A stretch of 62,175 bases of DNA from the NCBI GenBank assembly GCA_903828665.1, contig CAIKMZ010000071.1:1-62175 (forward strand), written 5' to 3'. Position numbers and translations under genes: made by a program. The notes beneath the pieces were generated by a model, which saw only the letters and a program-made list of their open reading frames with translations, had not been told where the DNA came from and did not search any database. Numbering within the stretch: the first letter of the stretch is position 1; each line of letters begins with the position of its first letter. Of the stretch, positions 57,846-62,175 are shown piece by piece. The DNA is from an uncultured beta proteobacterium. Lineage in GTDB: Bacteria > Pseudomonadota > Gammaproteobacteria > Burkholderiales > Burkholderiaceae_C.

Positions 57846-58589
57846 TCAGGGCGGCTGTGAAGCGGCGGGTTCTTCCAGGTCCGGCGGGTTGCCGTCGTAG
57901 ATGACGCTGCGCCGGCGCTGCAGATAGGCATCGCGGACAAAGCTGTAGGGGTCCAGTGCCGCTTCCTCCAGCATCGTGCCGGCTTTGAGCAGGGTCGATC
58001 GCTCGTCCAGCGCGCGCAGCCCGACGGCCGTATTGCGCACTGGCACCGAATGCACGCTGGAGACCAGATCGCCCTTCCAGTCAAGCGGAAGCGCCGCCGT
58101 GTCGCGCAGGGACGAAGCCCCGAGCAGCGGCAGGACCAGATACGGGCCCGGCGCCATGCCCCAGTAACCCAGCGTGTGGCCGAAATCCCGGGTGTGCTTT
58201 TCGATGTCCATCTCGGTGGCCACATCGAAGATGCCGCCCCAGCCAAGAACGGTGTTGACGCCGACGCGCTTGGCGCTGTCGAGCGCCGCCTGTCCCTTGA
58301 ATTGCAGCGCGTTGTTCACGAACGACCAGACATCCTGCAGATTGCCGAAGAAATTCCCGACGCCCTGGCGCACGCGTTCGGGCATGAGGTCGCGATAGCC
58401 GCTGGCCACCGGCTTGAGCACGGCGGCATCGAGCGTGTCGTTGAAGCGGTAAACACTGCGGTTGAGCGGCTCCAGCGGGTCACGCGGATCGGCACCGGGG
58501 CCACTGGCGCACGCGGTCAGCGAAAACGCAACGATCAGCGCCGCGACTCGCGCACCGCGCGCCGCTGTGGCTGATTCACAGGGACGCAT
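57846..58589 (-). CDS. mlaA: MlaA-family outer-membrane lipoprotein (VacJ)
   Basis: A 247-residue lipoprotein. The lipobox is LTACAS at about 24-29. PRDPLEPLNRSVYRFNDTLDAAVLKPVASGY is the family opening and WGGIFDVATEMDIEKHTRDFGHTLGYWGMAPGPYLVLPLLGASSLRD the core. MlaA removes misplaced phospholipids from the outer leaflet. In other bacteria it is with mlaFEDBC; here it stands alone beside an ABC exporter. The arrangement (convergent with the ATPase, 19 bp) does not make it part of that operon. Confidence 0.93.
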   Translation of the reverse strand: MRPCESATAARGARVAALIVAFSLTACASGPGADPRDPLEPLNRSVYRFNDTLDAAVLKPVASGYRDLMPERVRQGVGNFFGNLQDVWSFVNNALQFKGQAALDSAKRVGVNTVLGWGGIFDVATEMDIEKHTRDFGHTLGYWGMAPGPYLVLPLLGASSLRDTAALPLDWKGDLVSSVHSVPVRNTAVGLRALDERSTLLKAGTMLEEAALDPYSFVRDAYLQRRRSVIYDGNPPDLEEPAASQPP

Positions 58590-58595
58590 GGGAGC

Positions 58596-59042
58596 TCAAC
58601 ACTTGGCACCGGCGGGGCACGCTGCCGTCATGGCGTTGACCGGCACGACCGTGCGCCCCTCACGGGTCCAGCCGTTCATGCCGGAGGTGACGTTGTAGAC
58701 GGTCTTGTACCCGGCCTGTTGCGCGAGAAACTGCGCCGCCGTGCGTGAACGGTTGCCGCTGCGGCAGATCAGGACGACGCTCTGGCCCGGTTTTATGGTC
58801 GTCTTCAATTGCTGCAACCAGGCCGGTGCATCGACCTGGCCTTTTTCATCAAAGAATGTCAGCAGCTTGCTGCCCGCAACGACTCCCGTCTCCTTCCATT
58901 CGGGCGCGGTCCGGATATCGATGACCGCCGCGCCACTGGCGACCAGACGCGCCATTTCCGCGTTGTCGACGTTGACCACCTCGGCATGCGCGGCCCAGGC
59001 GCACAGGCTCAGAAGGGTGACAACACAGGCTTGCTTGATCAT
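58596..59042 (-). CDS. Periplasmic single-domain rhodanese
   Basis: A 148-residue secreted protein. Signal peptide about 1-20 (AWAAHAEV), then DNAEMARLVASGAAVIDIRTAPEWKETGVVAG and the active loop LICRSGNRSR with C93. The tail PAGAKC has extra cysteines (about 142 and 148). It transfers sulfane sulfur in the periplasm. It lies six bases upstream (in reading sense) of mlaA and divergent from a cytosolic rhodanese at 59203. Confidence 0.93.
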   Translation of the reverse strand: MIKQACVVTLLSLCAWAAHAEVVNVDNAEMARLVASGAAVIDIRTAPEWKETGVVAGSKLLTFFDEKGQVDAPAWLQQLKTTIKPGQSVVLICRSGNRSRTAAQFLAQQAGYKTVYNVTSGMNGWTREGRTVVPVNAMTAACPAGAKC

Positions 59043-59202
59043 GAACGTACTTTCGCATTGTGAATTGCATGCGGCCGCACGCGGCGTATGCTGCGTTCGG
59101 AAGGGGCCATTGCATGCAGGCGCGCCGATCCAGGACGGCGTGGAAAAATTCCCTCAACACAGCGATAATATCAGTCCCTGCTTAACTATTTCCAGGACTC
59201 CG

Positions 59203-59583
59203 ATGAAGACAGCCCACGATCTCGTCGCCGCCGCCAAGGCGCGCATTGCGGAAATCCCGGTGGCCGAGGCCGAACAAGCGATCCTTGACGCCGACGTCCT
59301 GCTCGATGTGCGCGAGGCCGACGAATACGCGGCCGGACACCTGAGCGGCGCCATCCATGCCTCGCGCGGTCTGCTCGAGTTCAAACTCAGCGCCAGCCCG
59401 GAACTGAGCTCGCGCGATCTGCGCATCGTTCTGTACTGCAAGACCAGCGGACGCGCCGCGCTGGCCGCCTGCGCCCTGCACGACATGGGCTACCTGCAGG
59501 TCAAGTCCATAGCCGGCGGTTTCGATGCCTGGGTCGCGGCCGGCAAGCCGGTCGTCAAGCCGAGCCTGCCCGCCTTCGAATAG
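59203..59583 (+). CDS. Cytosolic single-domain rhodanese
   Basis: A 126-residue sulfurtransferase without signal peptide. DVLLDVREADEYAAGHLSGAIHASRGLLEF and the active loop VLYCKTSGRAALAA with C79; the end GFDAWVAAGKPVVKPSLPAFE is typical. The start is ATG 59203; a longer in-frame ORF through the antisense rhodanese is rejected. It lies seven bases before a persulfide-dioxygenase-like gene, the usual pairing for oxidising glutathione persulfide made by SQR. Confidence 0.93.
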   Translation: MKTAHDLVAAAKARIAEIPVAEAEQAILDADVLLDVREADEYAAGHLSGAIHASRGLLEFKLSASPELSSRDLRIVLYCKTSGRAALAACALHDMGYLQVKSIAGGFDAWVAAGKPVVKPSLPAFE

Positions 59584-59589
59584 GCTCCT

Positions 59590-60468
59590 GTGTCCGAGGT
59601 CTGTGCCGTGCCAACACCGCTCATCGCGTCCTTCTTCGATCCCGCAACGTTCACCGTCAGCCACGTGGTCTCGGACCCGGTCAGCCTGCAGGCTGCGATC
59701 ATTGACAGCGTGCTGGACTATGACCCGAAATCGGGCCGGACTTCACACGCCAGCGCCGACAAGCTCATCGACCACCTGACGCGCGAGGGCCTCAAGCTGG
59801 AGTGGCTGCTCGAAACGCACGCCCATGCCGACCATCTTTCGGCGGCGGCCTACCTGCAGGGAAAGCTTGGCGGCAAGCTGGCCATCGGGCGTCCGATCTG
59901 CGAGGTGCAGCGCACGTTCAAGAAGATTTTCAACCTCAAGGATCAGGACACGACCGGCGCCGACTTCGACCAGTTGCTTGACGACGGCGACCGTTTCCGG
60001 ATCGGCGAGATCGAGGTTGGCGTCATGCGCACCCCGGGCCACACGCCGGCCTGCCTGACCTTTGTCATCGGCGCGAATGCCTTCATCGGCGACACTCTGT
60101 TCATGCCCGACTACGGTTCGGCCCGTTGCGATTTTCCCGGTGGCGACGCCGCCACGCTGTACCGATCGGTCCGCCGGATTCTGGCGCTGCCACCCACGAC
60201 GCGGCTGCACCTGTGCCACGACTACCCGCCCGAGGGGCGCGCGCCGGCCTGGGTCACGACGGTGGCCGAGCAGCGCGAAAAGAACATCCATGTCCACGAC
60301 GGCATTGACGAAGCTGCGTTTGTCCGTCTGCGCGAAGCACGCGACCGGAGCCTTTCCATGCCGGTCCTGCTCCTGCCGGCGGTGCAGGTCAATATCCGGG
60401 CAGGCAAGCCGCCGGCGCCTGAAGACAACGGCGTCAGTTATCTCAAGATCCCCCTCAATCTGCTCTGA
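59590..60468 (+). CDS. Persulfide dioxygenase-like metallo-beta-lactamase-fold protein (ETHE1/Blh type)
   Basis: A 292-residue protein. The iron-site motif is THAHADH (76-82), with further ligands in RTPGHTPAC, IGDTLFMPDYGSARCDFPGG and LCHDYPPEG. DYGSARCDFPGGDAATLYRSVRRIL is the mark of the persulfide-dioxygenase group within the glyoxalase-II-like fold. It turns glutathione persulfide plus O2 into sulfite. The start is GTG at 59590. With the rhodanese (7 bp upstream) and the TauE exporter (60546) it forms a sulfide-oxidation trio: persulfide to sulfite to export. Confidence 0.93.
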   Translation: MSEVCAVPTPLIASFFDPATFTVSHVVSDPVSLQAAIIDSVLDYDPKSGRTSHASADKLIDHLTREGLKLEWLLETHAHADHLSAAAYLQGKLGGKLAIGRPICEVQRTFKKIFNLKDQDTTGADFDQLLDDGDRFRIGEIEVGVMRTPGHTPACLTFVIGANAFIGDTLFMPDYGSARCDFPGGDAATLYRSVRRILALPPTTRLHLCHDYPPEGRAPAWVTTVAEQREKNIHVHDGIDEAAFVRLREARDRSLSMPVLLLPAVQVNIRAGKPPAPEDNGVSYLKIPLNLL

Positions 60469-60545
60469 TGGAACACACGCAAATCATGGTGCAGCTTTTT
60501 GTCAGTGCGAACAAAGCCTGGCAATCCCTGCAGTAGGCCAGGCCA

Positions 60546-61352
60546 ATGGAATCGATCTCCCTCGCGCTCGTTCTGGGCGCCCTCATCGGCCTGGTGATGG
60601 CGCTCACGGGTGCGGGCGGCGGCGTGCTGGCCATTCCGCTGCTGGTGTTTGGCCTGCATCTGCCGCTGCAGCAGGCGGCGCCGATCGGCCTCGTGGCGGT
60701 CGGCCTGGCGGCCTTGATCGGGGCCGTGCTTGGCCTGCGCCAAGGCATCGTGCGTTACCGGGCGGCGGCGCTGATCGGCGCCGTGGGCATGCTGGTCGCC
60801 CCCCTTGGCGTCTACCTGGCGCAGCGGCTGCCAAACCGTCCGCTGATGGGCGCCTTTGGCCTGGTCCTGATCTATACCGCCTGGCGCATGCTGCGGCGCC
60901 CCGTCCAGGCGGCGCAGTTGCCGGTGTCGGTGCTGTGCCGTGTCAACAGCAAGGACCAGCGCCTGACCTGGACCCGACCCTGCGCGCTGGCGCTGGCCGG
61001 CACCGGCTTGATCGCAGGCCTGCTCAGCGGTCTGCTCGGCGTTGGCGGCGGATTTGTCATCATTCCGGCGCTCCGGCGCCACACCGACCTGGACATCCGC
61101 AGCATCCAAGCGACGTCGCTGGCCGTGATCGCCCTCGTTTCCATCAGCGCCATCGCGAGCGCCGCCTTGCATGAGCCGGTGCGCTGGAGCGTGGCCCTGC
61201 CGTTTGCCGCAGGTGCCGTGCTGGCTCTGCTGCTGGGCCGCGCCGTCGCGCAAAAGCTTGACGCCCAGCGCCTTCAGCAGGCCTTTGCCTGGTTCTGCGC
61301 CCTGATCGCCCTGCTCATGCTGGGGCGCGCCCTGGGCTGGATTGCCAATTGA
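60546..61352 (+). CDS. TSUP (TauE/SafE) family anion exporter
   Basis: A 268-residue inner-membrane protein with about eight helices and two repeated motifs GALIGLVMALTGAGGGVLAIP and GLIAGLLSGLLGVGGGFVIIPAL. The family moves sulfite, sulfoacetate and related anions out of the cytosol. It lies 77 bp behind the persulfide-dioxygenase gene, which would make its substrate sulfite (inference). ATG at 60546 follows GGCCAGGCCA. Confidence 0.92.
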   Translation: MESISLALVLGALIGLVMALTGAGGGVLAIPLLVFGLHLPLQQAAPIGLVAVGLAALIGAVLGLRQGIVRYRAAALIGAVGMLVAPLGVYLAQRLPNRPLMGAFGLVLIYTAWRMLRRPVQAAQLPVSVLCRVNSKDQRLTWTRPCALALAGTGLIAGLLSGLLGVGGGFVIIPALRRHTDLDIRSIQATSLAVIALVSISAIASAALHEPVRWSVALPFAAGAVLALLLGRAVAQKLDAQRLQQAFAWFCALIALLMLGRALGWIAN

Positions 61353-61386
61353 CCCCCGATACCGACAACAACAACCTGGAAACACA

Positions 61387-61845
61387 ATGAAGGCCTTCCA
61401 AGACTACTACCCCGAAAACGTGTCGCATTGCTACGGCTGTGGCTCGAAAAACCCGCATGGCCACCAGATCAAGACGGTCTGGGATGGCGAAGAAACCGTC
61501 ACCTGGTTCACGCCCGAGGCCTACCACACGGCGATACCTGGCTTTGTCTACGGCGGCCTGATCGCCTCGCTGATCGACTGCCACGGCACCGGCACGGCGG
61601 CGGCGGCGATGTATCGCGCCGATGGTCGCGCGATGGACACGCTGCCACCGTTTCGATTCGTCACGGGCTCGCTGCATGTCGACTTTCTGAAACCGACGCC
61701 GCTTGGCCCGCTCGAGATACGCGGGCGCATCAAGGAGATCAAGGGCCGCAAAGTGGTCGTGGAAAGCACCGTGCTGGCCAACGGCGTGGCCACTGCGCGC
61801 GGCGAAGTGGTCGCCCTGCAAATGCCCGAGAGCTTCGGCGCCTGA
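61387..61845 (+). CDS. PaaI-family hot-dog thioesterase
   Basis: A 152-residue protein. The N-terminus has HCYGCGSKNPHGHQI, a small cysteine motif of this subgroup, then PGFVYGGLIASLIDCHGTGTAAAA around the catalytic acid/His region and GSLHVDFLKPTPLG. Hot-dog thioesterases split acyl-CoA. The start is ATG 61387 (frame opens earlier without a ribosome site). Relation to sulfur genes is unclear; it may simply be part of a different unit. Confidence 0.92.
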   Translation: MKAFQDYYPENVSHCYGCGSKNPHGHQIKTVWDGEETVTWFTPEAYHTAIPGFVYGGLIASLIDCHGTGTAAAAMYRADGRAMDTLPPFRFVTGSLHVDFLKPTPLGPLEIRGRIKEIKGRKVVVESTVLANGVATARGEVVALQMPESFGA

Positions 61846-61896
61846 GCGCCGGACAGCCCAGGGTCGAATGGTTCAGTTGAAAGAAAAGGACAAGGC

Positions 61897-62175
61897 TTGA
61901 GCACCAAGGCATCCGCACCGCGCAAGGTCATCCCCATCAACGCACAGCCCGCTGATGGGGAACTGGTTTCCCTGTACGCCGCGCAGCGCAAGATCTACCC
62001 GCGCAGCACCGCGGGCTTCTTCAGCAACTGGCGATGGGCCATGGTCTGGCTCACGCAGATCATCTTCTACGGCCTGCCTTGGCTGCAGTGGGGCCAACGC
62101 CAGGCCGTGCTGTTTGATCTGGGTGCGCGGCGCTTCTACATCTTCGGCCTGGTGCTGTACCCGCAGGACTTCATC
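61897..62175 (+). CDS. ccoG: Cytochrome c oxidase accessory protein CcoG, 5' part
   Basis: The first 93 codons of a CcoG/RdxA/FixG protein are seen; the rest lies past the right edge. Landmarks are LVSLYAAQRKIYPRSTAGFFSNWRWAMVWLTQIIFYGLPWLQW and GQRQAVLFDLGARRFYIFGLVLYPQDF, before the Fe-S clusters. CcoG reduces Cu(II) to Cu(I) for cbb3-oxidase assembly. The start is TTG at 61897 with AAAGGA seven bases upstream. A cbb3 oxidase indicates microaerobic respiration and may sit in the next DNA. Confidence 0.88.
   Translation, partial: MSTKASAPRKVIPINAQPADGELVSLYAAQRKIYPRSTAGFFSNWRWAMVWLTQIIFYGLPWLQWGQRQAVLFDLGARRFYIFGLVLYPQDFI

Noticed and set aside
60468-60536. A 22-codon ORF (MEHTQIMVQLF...) overlapping the stop of the persulfide-dioxygenase gene
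   Set aside because: Too short, no recognisable family and no separate ribosome site; more likely spacer before the TauE gene.

Overview
The window is GC-rich, densely coding DNA of a betaproteobacterium, most likely order Burkholderiales. That placement is an inference from the style of hemB, CorA, LysE and CcoG and from the many ABC importers, not from a marker gene. No rRNA, tRNA, CRISPR array, prophage or complete transposon is visible. The only mobile DNA is the 5' end of a probable group IIC intron at the left edge, placed just behind a terminator hairpin.

Layout. 351-8384 is housekeeping and nutrition: hemB, a CorA-type channel, a polar amino-acid ABC importer, dienelactone hydrolase and DsbA-like enzymes, an SDR, MarC and LysE. 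8391-22368 is a catabolic unit. An XRE-cupin regulator faces an operon holding a FAD amine/amino-acid oxidoreductase, two MlrC peptidases, two peptide-binding proteins (a duplicated two-gene module), DppBCDF-type transport genes, an N-acyl-D-amino-acid deacylase and RidA. Together these look like uptake and dismantling of peptides that contain D- or otherwise modified residues. 22376-32808 holds a PanE-like reductase, a CDF exporter, an acyl-CoA ligase and a NitT/TauT-type ABC system mixed with an epimerase, a GNAT and a DapA-like enzyme. A TetR repressor probably controls that last group, because two matching operators overlap both of its promoters.

32909-61352 is a sulfur region. A leftward operon codes for an RND adaptor, an RND pump, a DUF2892 protein, TrxC, a TolC-type channel and sulfide:quinone oxidoreductase. 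It starts from a 34-bp perfect palindrome that is also a two-way promoter, facing an ArsR gene. Next come a UPF0718 permease, a small thioredoxin, a TsdA-type thiosulfate dehydrogenase and a DUF302 protein; a two-component system; a Met/Gly-rich periplasmic protein; an ECF sigma factor; and a second ArsR. A class II FNR-type promoter then leads into an octaheme tetrathionate-reductase-family cytochrome, a cytochrome b, an outer-membrane barrel, a small periplasmic protein, a three-domain rhodanese, a cysteine-rich membrane protein and a MacAB/DevBCA-like exporter. MlaA, two single-domain rhodaneses, a persulfide-dioxygenase-like protein, a TauE/SafE exporter, a thioesterase and the start of ccoG close the window.

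Reading the sulfur genes together (inference): SQR, TsdA, rhodaneses, persulfide dioxygenase and TauE could oxidise sulfide and thiosulfate when oxygen is present. The FNR-controlled octaheme module could send electrons back to tetrathionate or a related sulfur or nitrogen compound when oxygen is absent. The parts that look least described are the pairing of a tripartite RND pump with SQR and the octaheme/barrel/multi-rhodanese module.
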